50,160 nt of DNA from JBHHYS01 sp046757645 (GTDB lineage: Bacteria; Acidobacteriota; Terriglobia; Acidiferrales; 2-02-FULL-67-57): positions 1-50,160 of the forward strand of contig JBHHYS010000005.1 of assembly GCA_046757645.1 (NCBI GenBank), in the 5' to 3' direction. Below the pieces are notes generated by a model. The model was not told where the DNA came from and made no database searches. It saw only the letters and a program-made list of their open reading frames with translations. This document shows positions 34,084 through 43,622 of the stretch, piece by piece (position 1 is the stretch's first letter; each line of letters starts with the position of its first letter). A program made the position numbers and the translations under genes.

Positions 34084-34391
34084 ACGCCGACCTCTCGCAC
34101 TGCATTCGGGGAGAGCCGCGTTCCGCCCGCCTCCCCGTGGCGGGGGCCACTGGGCTCAGCGCTGCGGGCCAATGTAGGCGATTGCGAATAGCGGGTGCGA
34201 AGCCCCTCTTCCGGACTGTGCTCCCCATGCCCGTGCGGGGAAAACCCGGCGAAGTTGGGCCTGCTATTGCCCCTTCTTGCCCGTTCCATTTCGCTGGTGC
34301 CCCCAGCTATGCCGAAGGCTTCCGTGGGGGCGTGCGTGCTTGAAGGCTCTCGGCGATTGTGGGAGAATCCGAGCGGAGAAGAATAGCCGTG
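34084..34391. other. Intergenic, 308 bases
   Basis: This region separates the FtsB-like gene from rpiB on the same strand. I see no gene and no clear promoter. It contains the third copy of the GTGG-stem hairpin at 34133-34154, about 50 bases after the FtsB stop. Confidence 0.5.
34133..34154 (-). repeat. GTGG-stem intergenic hairpin, copy 3
   Basis: Read on the minus strand it is CCC-A-GTGGC, loop CCCC, GCCAC-G-GGG. The stem has five pairs, one mismatch, then three pairs. Flanks match the copies at 31547 and 31742 for only a few bases (AGCCC), so the conserved unit is the hairpin itself. Confidence 0.5.
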
Positions 34392-34864
34392 ATGGAGAAA
34401 AGCCCGCGGCGGGTTGCACTGGGAGCCGACCACGCCGGCTACCCGGTGAAGGACCGCATCAAGGAACGCTTGCAGCGCGAAGGGTATGAGGTGATTGACT
34501 TCGGCACGCACGCGGGCGACTCGGTGGACTACCCCGATTACGCCAAGCTGGTGGCGCAAAGCGTATCGCGGGCCGAGTGCACCCGCGGCATTCTGGTTTG
34601 CGGCACCGGACTGGGAATGGCCATCGCCGCCAACAAGTTCCGCGGCATTCGTGCCGCGACCTGCAACGACACCTACACCGCCCGCATGGCCGCCGAGCAC
34701 ACGGACGCCAATGTGCTCTGTGTGGGCGCTCGGGTGGTGGACGCCGACCACGCGGTGGCTATCGTCAAGGAGTGGCTGAAAGCAAAATTCGGCGGTGGGC
34801 GCCACCAGCGACGCATTGACAAAATCAGCGAGCTGGAGCGCGCCCTCCCCGTCGCCCAAGCCCA

Positions 34865-34868
<4 letters not shown>
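34392..34868 (+). CDS. rpiB: Ribose-5-phosphate isomerase B
   Basis: A 158-residue RpiB/LacAB enzyme. It shows VALGADHAGYPVKD with the catalytic-site Asp-His, the CGTGLGMAIAANK active-site Cys loop and the RGIRAATCNDTYTARMAAEH segment. It interconverts ribose-5-phosphate and ribulose-5-phosphate. The last 20 residues are more basic than usual. The start at 34392 (MEKSPRR) is preferred; a GTG one codon upstream is nearer to the GGAGAAG ribosome site. Its stop overlaps the glyA start as ATGA, a common coupling of rpiB with glyA in several phyla. Confidence 0.93.
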
Positions 34869-36166
<1,298 letters not shown>

Positions 36167-36192
36167 TCCCGGCTGCGCCGCGCCCACCGCTG

Positions 36193-36209
36193 GCCGGGGC
36201 GCCCCCGGC
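36193..36209. repeat. 7-bp GC hairpin between glyA and GT4 gene
   Basis: GCCGGGG (36193-36199) and CCCCGGC (36203-36209) pair perfectly around a 3-nt loop, ending 13 bases before the ribosome site of the next gene. There is no T-tract, so it is more likely a pause or attenuation hairpin than a terminator. Confidence 0.35.
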
Positions 36210-36232
36210 TGTGCCGGAAGTTGGAGGGCCGC

Positions 36233-37360
36233 ATGAGAGTGGCCATTGACATTGGCCGCGTGCGCGACTTCGGCACCGGCACCTACACCCGCAACCTGGT
36301 CACCACCCTGGCCCGCCTCGACCCCGACACCACCTACATACTCGTAGGCACTCTGGCCGACCTTGCCGAGCTGGGACCGCTGCCGGAAAATTTTTCCCTG
36401 CTGCAGTCTGACCGCAGCCGCCGCAGCCTGCGGAAGGACCTTCAGCTCAGCTGGAAGTTGCGGCGGCAGAAGGTGCAGCTCCTCCACTCCCCTTACCTGG
36501 CCGTGCCCTGGGTGGTGCCCTGCCGCCACGTAGTGACCGTACACGACACGGCGGAGTTCTTAGATCGGCGGGCGGACGGCATTTCGCTCGCCGAGTTGCT
36601 CCACTTCGAGCGCACCCGCTACGCCCTTCGCCGCGCCTGCCGGATCCTCAGCGTCTCCCAAGCCACCCGGCGCCAGCTGCAGCGCCTCTTCGCGGTGCCG
36701 GGGGAAAAGATCGAAGTGGTCTACAACGCGCTCGACACCCGCCTGGAGCAGGCGCCCACGCCGGAGGAAGTCGAGCGCACCCTGAGCCGCTACTCGGCCC
36801 ACAGCCCCTATCTGCTTTACGCCGGCAACGTCAAACCGCACAAGAACCTGCCCCGCCTGGTCGAAGCCTTCGCCCTGCTCAAAGATCAACTCCGCCAGCA
36901 CCCGCGCTATGCTGACCTGAAGCTGATTATCATCGGCGACGAACTCTCCAAGCACGCCCAGTTGCGCCACGCGGTGCTCAAGAGCCGCACCCAGCATGAC
37001 GTGCGCTTCCTGGGATTTGTGGCCCCGCAGACGCTGAGCGTCTTCTATGCGCGCGCCAGCGCCTTTGTCTTCCCTTCGCTCCACGAAGGCTTCGGGCTGC
37101 CACCCCTGGAAGCCATGGCACTGGGCACGCCGGTGGTGGCCTCGAAGGCCGCCGCCCTGCCCGAGGTGCTGGGCGACGCCGCGGTGTTTGTCAATCCTGA
37201 GAAAGTCTTCGACATCAGCCGCGGCATTCACCGGGTGCTGCTGGACGATGACTTGCGGCAGCGCTTGATCGCCCGCGGCCACCAGCAGGTGCGGCGCTTT
37301 TCCTGGGACGAGTCCGTCCGCCGCGTCCTCGAAATCTACCGGCTAGCCGCCCTCGCCTAG
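36233..37360 (+). CDS. GT4-family glycosyltransferase
   Basis: A 375-residue GT-B glycosyltransferase. N-terminal MRVAIDIGRVRDFGTGTYTR, then VVTVHDTAEFL, the interdomain PYLLYAGNVKPHKNLPRLVE block, and the catalytic EX7E motif in PSLHEGFGLPPLEAMALGTP. It should add a sugar from a nucleotide donor to a glycan or lipid; donor and acceptor are unknown. ATG at 36233 follows GGAGGG; four more open codons upstream are not used. The gene follows glyA by 66 bases with a GC hairpin between. Its 3' end overlaps the convergent JAMM gene by four bases. Confidence 0.9.
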   Translation: MRVAIDIGRVRDFGTGTYTRNLVTTLARLDPDTTYILVGTLADLAELGPLPENFSLLQSDRSRRSLRKDLQLSWKLRRQKVQLLHSPYLAVPWVVPCRHVVTVHDTAEFLDRRADGISLAELLHFERTRYALRRACRILSVSQATRRQLQRLFAVPGEKIEVVYNALDTRLEQAPTPEEVERTLSRYSAHSPYLLYAGNVKPHKNLPRLVEAFALLKDQLRQHPRYADLKLIIIGDELSKHAQLRHAVLKSRTQHDVRFLGFVAPQTLSVFYARASAFVFPSLHEGFGLPPLEAMALGTPVVASKAAALPEVLGDAAVFVNPEKVFDISRGIHRVLLDDDLRQRLIARGHQQVRRFSWDESVRRVLEIYRLAALA

Positions 37361-37764
37361 CCGACGACTTCCACCGGCAGTTCGCTCGCGGCCTCCGCCT
37401 GAATCCGAAAACCGCGCACGGCCTGCGCGGCGTCCCCGCGAGGGGAGACGATCACATAGGCCGCCTCGGGATAGTAGGCCCGCGCACGATCCCGCGCCGA
37501 AGGCGCATTGTCGCCCGTAGGATGGGAATGGTAGATCCCCACCAGGTCCAGGTGTTCCGCGCGCAGTTGGCGAAAGATGGCGAACAGCTCGCGCGGCCGT
37601 ATCTCGTAGGCCACGGGCGAGGCCAGGACGTTCATGGCGGGAATAATCTTGGTCGCTCGGCACCCGCCGCCCCCCAGCAGCCCGCAACATTCGTTGGGGA
37701 GGCTGCGCCGCGCTTCCTCGATTAGCGCCTGCCAGAGCTGGCGTGAAAGTTCTAGTTTGTCCAC
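37357..37764 (-). CDS. JAMM/MPN+ family metalloprotease-like protein
   Basis: A 135-residue single-domain protein with a complete zinc isopeptidase motif: Glu25 in PNECCGLL, then His79, His81, Ser89 and Asp92 in HSHPTGDNAPSARD. It belongs to the bacterial Mov34/MPN/PAD-1 group related to Mec/CysM-linked hydrolases and to RadC. Bacterial members release amino acids from sulfur-carrier proteins, for example in thiosulfate-type cysteine synthesis. No sulfur-carrier or E1-like gene is near, so its substrate is open. The start is the ATG at 37764, which gives the usual family length. Confidence 0.87.
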   Translation of the reverse strand: MDKLELSRQLWQALIEEARRSLPNECCGLLGGGGCRATKIIPAMNVLASPVAYEIRPRELFAIFRQLRAEHLDLVGIYHSHPTGDNAPSARDRARAYYPEAAYVIVSPRGDAAQAVRGFRIQAEAASELPVEVVG

Positions 37765-37822
37765 GGCCAGCGCGCCAGCGTACGGGGAAAATAGCCCACG
37801 GTATTCATTCGGAGCCCGTCAA

Positions 37823-37985
37823 AAGCAGATTCCTCGCTGCGCTCGGAATGACACCCTCGTGTCATTCTGAGGAGCCCCGACAAGGTCGGGGCGACGATGA
37901 ATCTCATGAGTTACGAATCCTAGGAGACCGAGAGTCTTCGCCGGCCGGCCGCCGGCAGGCTTCGCTCAAAATGACGGGGAAAAGG
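37823..37985. repeat. Intergenic palindromic repeat element
   Basis: The stretch between the JAMM gene and ftsZ holds a mosaic of words typical of dispersed intergenic repeats: GATTCCTCGCTGCGCTCGGA, TGTCATTCTGAGGAG, GAATCTC and CGCTCAAAATGACG. Two perfect hairpins lie inside: GAATGACAC/GTGTCATTC (37846-37867, 4-nt loop) and CCCCGAC/GTCGGGG (37875-37891, 3-nt loop). Words of this type are widespread in GC-rich environmental genomes. I see only one copy here, so boundaries are approximate. It lies downstream of both flanking minus-strand genes or between them, not in a coding frame. Confidence 0.65.
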
Positions 37986-38001
37986 ATTTTTCCGCAACCT
38001 G

Positions 38002-39165
38002 CTAGCGTCGCAGTATTCCCCAGCGCTTGCGCATGAAGGCCGGCACGTCCAGGTCGTCGCCCTCGGACGGCAACAGGCGCGAACTCGCCTCGGTGGCGCC
38101 GCGCTTCGCCTGAGCGGCAGGGCGCCGGGGCGCCGCCAGCCCCCGCTCTCCTGCCAACGGACGCGCCACCGCCCGCAGGTGGTTATCCTTGAAACCGGTG
38201 GCGATGACTGTGATCTTGATCCCGTCTTTGAGCGCCCGGCCGTGCACGGCGCCGAAGATGATGTTGGCGTCTTCGTGCGCCACCTTTTGCACCAGCGCGG
38301 AGGCTTCTTCCACTTCGTGCAAGGTGAGGTTGGCCGAGCCGGTGATGTTGATCAACACGCCCCGGGCCCCCTCGATGGAGCCGTCATCCAACAACGGGCT
38401 GGCCACCGCCCGTCGCGCCGCGTCCGTGGCCCGGCGCGCACCGGTGGCCTCCGCCGTACCCATGACCGCGTAGCCTTGCTTCTTCATGATGGTGGTGACG
38501 TCGGCAAAGTCGCGGTTGATCACGCCGGGGATGGCGATGATGTCGGTGATCCCCTGCACACCCTGGCGCAGGACGTCATCGGCGATCCGAAAGGCTTCGA
38601 AGAAGCCGGTGCCGGGCTTCACGGTTTCGAGCAAGCGCTGGTTGGGGATGACGATCAGCGTGTCCACGCAATTGATCAGCTCCGCCAAGCCTTGCTCGGC
38701 TTGCAGCATGCGCCGCTTGCCCTCGAAGCCAAACGGCTTGGTCACCACCGCCACGGTCAGCACGCCGAGTTCAGACGCCAGGCTGGCAATGATGGGAGCG
38801 CCCCCCGTGCCGGTGCCGCCGCCGAGCCCGGCAGTGATGAAAACCATATCGGCACCTTGCAGAGCTTCCACCAGCTTGTCGGTGTCTTCGAGTGCCGCCT
38901 GCCGGCCGATTTCGGGGTTGGCGCCCGAACCCAGCCCCTTGGTAAGCTTGGCGCCCAACTGCAGCTTCGTGGGTGCTTTTGACTGCTTCAGCGCCTGTAA
39001 GTCAGTATTGGCGGCAAGAAACTCCACCCCGCGCACCCGAGCTGAAATCATCCGGTTGACGGCGTTGCTGCCTCCGCCCCCCACCCCGATCACCTTGAGG
39101 CGGGCCACGTTGGCTCTGCCGTCACCGAAGCGACCGCGGACTCTTCCGTTCTTGCGTGGACTCAT
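38002..39165 (-). CDS. ftsZ: Cell division protein FtsZ
   Basis: A 387-residue tubulin homologue that forms the division ring. It shows the N-terminal VIGVGGGGSNAVNRMI, the GTP-binding AGLGGGTGTGGAP signature, and the T7 catalytic loop within TDIIAIPGVINRDFADV. A variable linker is followed by the C-terminal peptide DLDVPAFMRKRW, which binds FtsA and other tethers. A basic 20-residue N-terminal extension (SPRKNGRVRGRFG) precedes the core. The ATG at 39165 is used, with GGGAGG 11 bases upstream; a longer open frame has no homology. Last gene of the cluster, 28 bases after ftsA. Confidence 0.97.
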   Translation of the reverse strand: MSPRKNGRVRGRFGDGRANVARLKVIGVGGGGSNAVNRMISARVRGVEFLAANTDLQALKQSKAPTKLQLGAKLTKGLGSGANPEIGRQAALEDTDKLVEALQGADMVFITAGLGGGTGTGGAPIIASLASELGVLTVAVVTKPFGFEGKRRMLQAEQGLAELINCVDTLIVIPNQRLLETVKPGTGFFEAFRIADDVLRQGVQGITDIIAIPGVINRDFADVTTIMKKQGYAVMGTAEATGARRATDAARRAVASPLLDDGSIEGARGVLINITGSANLTLHEVEEASALVQKVAHEDANIIFGAVHGRALKDGIKITVIATGFKDNHLRAVARPLAGERGLAAPRRPAAQAKRGATEASSRLLPSEGDDLDVPAFMRKRWGILRR

Positions 39166-39193
39166 TCGCGTGTTTGCCTCCCGTGGAAAATGG

Positions 39194-40426
39194 TTAGACT
39201 CCGGCGGCCCAAGCCTTGCCGGCCAATCGCTCCCGCAAACGATGCCAGAGGCCACTGTTCTGCTGCTGGCGAGCCTGGCGGAGGCGGTTGGCGTGCAACA
39301 CCAACCCCACCGCCGTGGCGCAGGCGGGATTTGCCAGGGTGCTGCCGGCACCGACCAAGCCCTTCGGCAAGCCCACGCGCACCGGCAACTGCAACCCTTG
39401 CGCGGTCAGCTCCGCCAAACCTTCCAGTTGCGCGCCCCCACCGGTGAGCACCAGCCCGGCTGCCGGCAAGCGCCCCCGGCCGCTGCGTTCGAGGGAATCG
39501 CGCAGCAGCCCCAGCCATTCCTGGGCGCGCGGCTCGATAATCTCACACAGGGCGCGGCGCGAGGTGACCCGCGCCGGCCGCCCCGCCAGGCTGGCCACTT
39601 CGAGCAAGGTGTCCTGACCCAGACCACGCAGCCAGGCGCAACCGTGGGAGCGCTTGATGCGCTCGGCCTCCCAGAGCGGGGTGCGCAACCCGATGGCGAT
39701 GTCATTGGTGAAGTGCTCGCCACCGATGGCCACCATGCCAGCGGCGCGGGGAACACCTTGCTGAAACACCACCCAATCCGTGCTCCCCCCTCCGATGTCG
39801 ACCAGCACCACCCCCAATTCCCGCTCGTCCGGGGTCAAGCAGGCTTCCGCGCTCGCCAGCGGCTCCAGCACCGTGTCCTCCACCAGCACCCCGGCCCGGT
39901 TGACCGCGGTAATCAGGTTCTGCGTGGCGCTCACCGCCCCCGCAACGATGAGAACGTTCACCTCAAGGCGCCGGCCCAGCAGGCCCACAGGGTCGCGGAT
40001 TCCGTTCTGCTGGTCGAGGAGAAACTCCTGCGGGAGCACGTGCAGCAGTCCCTGCTCGGTAGGCAGCGAAACCCCCCGCGCGGCTTCAACGGCGCGGCGA
40101 ATGTCTTCCGGCATCACCTCGCGGGCCCGCAGACCCAAAGAGACGCCGCCCCGGCTGTGGAAGCTGCGAATGTGGGCTCCGGCCACCCCCAGCACCCCAC
40201 TCTCGATGGATACGCCGGCCACTCGCTCCGCCGCTTCGACCGCCTGGCGGATGGCCTCAACGGCAGAGTTCAAATGAACGAGCGTGTCCTTGCGAAAGCC
40301 TTTCGATTCGGCCACCCCGGTGGCCCGCAGCTCAATGCGCCCGTTGTCGTGAGCTTCGCAGAGCACGGCGGCGACCTTACTGCCCCCCACGTCGAGGGCC
40401 ACCAGTTGGCGCTCTCGGGCTTTCAC
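39194..40426 (-). CDS. ftsA: Cell division protein FtsA
   Basis: A 410-residue actin-like ATPase that tethers FtsZ to the membrane. Phosphate-1 loop VALDVGGSKVAAVL, phosphate-2 VVLVDIGGGSTDWVV, and the adenosine motif GLVLTGGGAQLEGL are visible; the SHS2 (1C) region follows the first. The C-terminus GLWHRLRERLAG is an amphipathic helix fit for membrane binding. The start is GTG at 40426, overlapping the ftsQ stop as GTGA; the frame extends upstream but inside ftsQ. It is translated with ftsQ and precedes ftsZ. Confidence 0.95.
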   Translation of the reverse strand: MKARERQLVALDVGGSKVAAVLCEAHDNGRIELRATGVAESKGFRKDTLVHLNSAVEAIRQAVEAAERVAGVSIESGVLGVAGAHIRSFHSRGGVSLGLRAREVMPEDIRRAVEAARGVSLPTEQGLLHVLPQEFLLDQQNGIRDPVGLLGRRLEVNVLIVAGAVSATQNLITAVNRAGVLVEDTVLEPLASAEACLTPDERELGVVLVDIGGGSTDWVVFQQGVPRAAGMVAIGGEHFTNDIAIGLRTPLWEAERIKRSHGCAWLRGLGQDTLLEVASLAGRPARVTSRRALCEIIEPRAQEWLGLLRDSLERSGRGRLPAAGLVLTGGGAQLEGLAELTAQGLQLPVRVGLPKGLVGAGSTLANPACATAVGLVLHANRLRQARQQQNSGLWHRLRERLAGKAWAAGV

Positions 40427-41295
40427 CGGCTGCCCCGCGGCGAAGACTCGCCTGGATTCAGCACAATCTGGCCCCGGTAGCGCAAATCCACCGTGCGCAC
40501 GGTTTCGCCGCTGCGTTGCCACAGAGAGCGGTGCTCAAGGAAGGCCTCGAACTTTTCCTGATAGCGACCCCGGCCGAAGTAAAGCCAGACAGCCCCCTCG
40601 GCGTCGGTGACGCTGGCGCGGATATTATCGGGGTCACTCAAGTCCACTTCGGAGAGTTGCGCGCTATGCTTTTTCCCGCCGGCATCGAGATCGCTGACAA
40701 AGTCCAAATACAGCCCCACCCGCGCCTGCCGCTCCGCCGGCGAGACACTCTCCCCCAAGCCGGTGAGTACGGGAAAGCTGAAGGAGGCGCTTTCCGGGGC
40801 GGAGAGTATCACCCCATAGCGATCGATCAACCCGAGCATGTGGCCCCGGCGGAGAAACGCCACCGGGGTGCGCTCGCGCAGATAGACGCGCAAACGATTG
40901 GGCAGCAGACGTTGCACGCCGGCCGCCTCCACCCAGGGAATCTCCTCCAGGCTGCGGCGCCGCACCCGGAGCGGAATCGCAAAAACGCTCTGCCCGACGT
41001 CTGCGGCAAAGTGTTCGCGCACCGTCGCTGCCGTTACGTGTTCAGCGCCAGCCACCTCAACCCCCTCCAGACTCGCCACGCGAAAGACTGCTGCCGTGGT
41101 GGCAAAGCGATGGAGAAGGACGCCGGCTTCCACCAGGGCCGCCGCCGCCGCCCCTACCAGTACGACCCGGGCGGTGATCCGCAGCGCCCGCTTCCAGCGG
41201 GTGCCGCGGCGGACTTCTACCGGCCGGCGCGGGCGGTGGTAGCGAACCGCGTCGTCGTTGTCCCAATCGCCGCGTGGAGGTTTGCGTTCGCTCAT
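40423..41295 (-). CDS. ftsQ: Cell division protein FtsQ
   Basis: A 290-residue bitopic membrane protein. A basic cytoplasmic tail of about 45 residues is followed by one helix (ARVVLVGAAAAALVEAGVLL), a POTRA domain (VASLEGVEVAGAEHVTAATV), and the beta domain (WVEAAGVQRLLPNRLRVYLR, then SEVDLSDPDNIRASV and VRTVDLRYRGQIVL). It links the FtsB-L pair to the late divisome. ATG at 41295 lies seven bases after the murB stop; an earlier in-frame start at 41328 lies inside murB. The stop overlaps ftsA. Confidence 0.92.
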   Translation of the reverse strand: MSERKPPRGDWDNDDAVRYHRPRRPVEVRRGTRWKRALRITARVVLVGAAAAALVEAGVLLHRFATTAAVFRVASLEGVEVAGAEHVTAATVREHFAADVGQSVFAIPLRVRRRSLEEIPWVEAAGVQRLLPNRLRVYLRERTPVAFLRRGHMLGLIDRYGVILSAPESASFSFPVLTGLGESVSPAERQARVGLYLDFVSDLDAGGKKHSAQLSEVDLSDPDNIRASVTDAEGAVWLYFGRGRYQEKFEAFLEHRSLWQRSGETVRTVDLRYRGQIVLNPGESSPRGSR

Positions 41296-41302
41296 CACCG
41301 CT

Positions 41303-42220
41303 CTAGTCGCTCTCGTCGCTCCAGACAATCACCTCTTCTTCCAATTCGTAGCCGAAGGCCTGGTGGATGCGCTGTTTGATGAAGTCAATCAAGCGGACCA
41401 GATCGTCAGCGGTGGCCTGGAAACGGTTGATGAAAAAATTGGCGTGACGCTCGGACACCACCGCACCCCCCACCCGGTGACCCTTCAATCCCAGCTCGTC
41501 GATCATTTTGCCCGCCGAGGCGCCCGGGGGGTTCTTGAAGATGCAGCCAGCGCTCTTCTCGTTGAGTGGCTGGGAGGCGCGCCGCTTTTGGTTGCACACC
41601 TTGATGGCGGCGCGAATCTCATCGTAGGGCTTGCCGGGGAGCTCCAGCTCGGCGCCAATCATAATGTCCCCGGGCCCAAGGCTGGTGCGCCGGTACTGAA
41701 AGCCGATGGCACTAGCTGGCAGCGCTTCGATCCTCCCGGTGTCGGTGCGGAAGAGCTCCACACTCCGCACGAACTGGCTGATCTCGGTGCCGTAGGCACC
41801 GGCGTTCATCCGCAGGGCACCCCCGACCGAGCCGGGCACTCCGATCAACCCCTCCATCCCGCCGAGGTTCTGCCGGGCGCACTCCATCACCGTGCGGCCC
41901 AGGTCGGCTGCTGCGGGCACGCGTACGCGATGGCCGCGAAATTCCGGGTGGGCCTCTGGGGGGGAAAGATAGAGCAACACCCAAGGCAGCTCGGCGTCGC
42001 GCACCAGGAGGTTCGTGCCGCCGCCCAGAAAGCGCCACGGCACACCTTCGGCGGCAAGAGCCCGCACCAGTTCGGGCAGATGGCGTGGCTGGTGGATCAG
42101 CAAGATATCGGTTTCACCACCCACGGCCAGTGAAGTCCACTCGGCCAGGCGCTCGGCGCCCCGATGCTCGACCCCCAGGTCGGCGAAGGCGGCCAAAAGC
42201 TTGGAGTTCTCAACCCGCAT
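41303..42220 (-). CDS. murB: UDP-N-acetylenolpyruvoylglucosamine reductase
   Basis: A 305-residue FAD enzyme reducing UDP-GlcNAc-enolpyruvate to UDP-MurNAc. FAD-binding FLGGGTNLLVRD and GVPGSVGGALRMNAGAYG are clear, as is SAGCIFKNPPG, in which Cys takes the place of the proton-donor Ser of E. coli MurB; Cys is common at this site in other phyla. The terminal block LIDFIKQRIHQAFG and EEEVIVW is of type II-like length, lacking the extra E. coli domain. The start at 42220 follows GGAG and overlaps murC by 11 bases. No ddl follows, unlike many dcw clusters. Confidence 0.96.
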   Translation of the reverse strand: MRVENSKLLAAFADLGVEHRGAERLAEWTSLAVGGETDILLIHQPRHLPELVRALAAEGVPWRFLGGGTNLLVRDAELPWVLLYLSPPEAHPEFRGHRVRVPAAADLGRTVMECARQNLGGMEGLIGVPGSVGGALRMNAGAYGTEISQFVRSVELFRTDTGRIEALPASAIGFQYRRTSLGPGDIMIGAELELPGKPYDEIRAAIKVCNQKRRASQPLNEKSAGCIFKNPPGASAGKMIDELGLKGHRVGGAVVSERHANFFINRFQATADDLVRLIDFIKQRIHQAFGYELEEEVIVWSDESD

Positions 42221-43622
42221 TCGTCACTCCGAAAGCTGCGGGCAAGCGCGCCGCCAGCTCCTCGGCCGCCCTTGCGATGCTGCCGGCACCCACAGTCAGC
42301 AGGGCGTCGCCGGGTTGCAGGCGGTTGAGTACGGCCTGCATCGCCTCCTCCATTTCGGCGTGGAATTCCACCTGCCGATGGCCGGCGGCGGCAATGTCCT
42401 CCGCCAGGGCGCGAGCGGTGATCCCCTCGATGGGGGCCTCGCTGGCTGGATAGATTTCGGTCAAGACCACAACCTCGGCTTCATCAAGGCAGTGCAGAAA
42501 CTCCCCCCAGCAATGTTGGGTGCGGGTGTAGCGGTGCGGCTGGAAAAGCACCACCAGGCGCTTGAAGCCGCAGGCGCGCGCCGATTCCAGCAAGGCGCGA
42601 ATCTCCGTGGGATGGTGGGCATAGTCATCGATCAAAGTCACTCCACCAATCGAGCCCTTGACCTCAAAGCGGCGTCCCACCCCGCGGTATTGCGCCAGGC
42701 CACGACGCATCCGCTCCGGCGCCACGTTCAATTCTCGGCCCACCGCCAGCGCCGCCAGCGCGTTCAGCACGTTGTGTCGGCCCGGCAGCGGCAGCCGGAA
42801 GCAGCCCAAGTCGTCCGGGCCCGCCCGTACCTGGAACCGGCTCCGCCAGCCTTTCAGCTTGACCTGGGTGGCGACCAGGTCGGCCGTACCCGCCGTGGCG
42901 TAGGTAACCACGCGGCGCTTCAGGCGGGGAATGATGGCGCAAACGTTCGGGTCATCGGCGCAGAGGATGGCGGCACCGTAGAAGGGCAGCTTGTTGAGGA
43001 AGGCCACGAAGGCGTCTTGGATGTCCGCCAGGTCGGCGTAGTGATCCAGATGCTCGCGGTCGATGTTGGTGACCACGGCAATCACCGGCGCCAGGAGCAG
43101 GAAGGTACGGTCGCTCTCGTCGGCCTCGACCACAATCAACTCACCCTTGCCCAGCCGGGCGTTGCTCCCCGCCTGGTTCACCCGTCCTCCCACCACGAAG
43201 GTGGGATCCAGCCGCGCACCCGCCAGCAGGCTAGCAATGATTGAGGTGGTAGTGGTTTTGCCGTGGGAGCCGGCCACGGCGATGCCATACTTCAGCCGCA
43301 TCAATTCGGCCAACATTTCCGCCCGGGGGATGACGGGAATCTGCCTTCGATGGGCTTCCTGGACCTCCGGGTTGGTCGCCGGCACAGCGGTGGAGTTGAC
43401 CACCACCTGAGCCTGCTGGATGTTTTGGGCGTGGTGGCCTTCGTAGATTCGCGCCCCGAGCTCCGCCAGGTGAGCGGTGACCGGTGAGAGGCGCAGGTCA
43501 GAGCCCGACACGGTGTAGCCCATATTGAGCAACACCTCCGCGATGCCGCTCATTCCGATACCCCCGATGCCCACAAAGTGAATGTGCTGGCGGGGCGGGT
43601 AGTTGAGCCGGCTGGGCGTCAT
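42210..43622 (-). CDS. murC: UDP-N-acetylmuramate-L-alanine ligase
   Basis: A 470-residue Mur ligase that adds L-Ala to UDP-MurNAc. The N-terminal nucleotide-binding motif is HFVGIGGIGMSGIAEVL, the ATP P-loop is VAGSHGKTTTTS, and VVEADESDRTFLLL and DDYAHHPTEIRA are the central and C-terminal signatures. Its ATG at 43622 overlaps the murG stop (ATGA), and its end overlaps murB. Length is typical. Confidence 0.97.
   Translation of the reverse strand: MTPSRLNYPPRQHIHFVGIGGIGMSGIAEVLLNMGYTVSGSDLRLSPVTAHLAELGARIYEGHHAQNIQQAQVVVNSTAVPATNPEVQEAHRRQIPVIPRAEMLAELMRLKYGIAVAGSHGKTTTTSIIASLLAGARLDPTFVVGGRVNQAGSNARLGKGELIVVEADESDRTFLLLAPVIAVVTNIDREHLDHYADLADIQDAFVAFLNKLPFYGAAILCADDPNVCAIIPRLKRRVVTYATAGTADLVATQVKLKGWRSRFQVRAGPDDLGCFRLPLPGRHNVLNALAALAVGRELNVAPERMRRGLAQYRGVGRRFEVKGSIGGVTLIDDYAHHPTEIRALLESARACGFKRLVVLFQPHRYTRTQHCWGEFLHCLDEAEVVVLTEIYPASEAPIEGITARALAEDIAAAGHRQVEFHAEMEEAMQAVLNRLQPGDALLTVGAGSIARAAEELAARLPAAFGVTNAG

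Noticed and set aside
38486..40480. A 664-codon plus-strand frame opposite ftsZ and ftsA
   Set aside because: It is a shadow of two highly conserved genes. Composition is Ser/Pro/Arg-rich and shows no domain.
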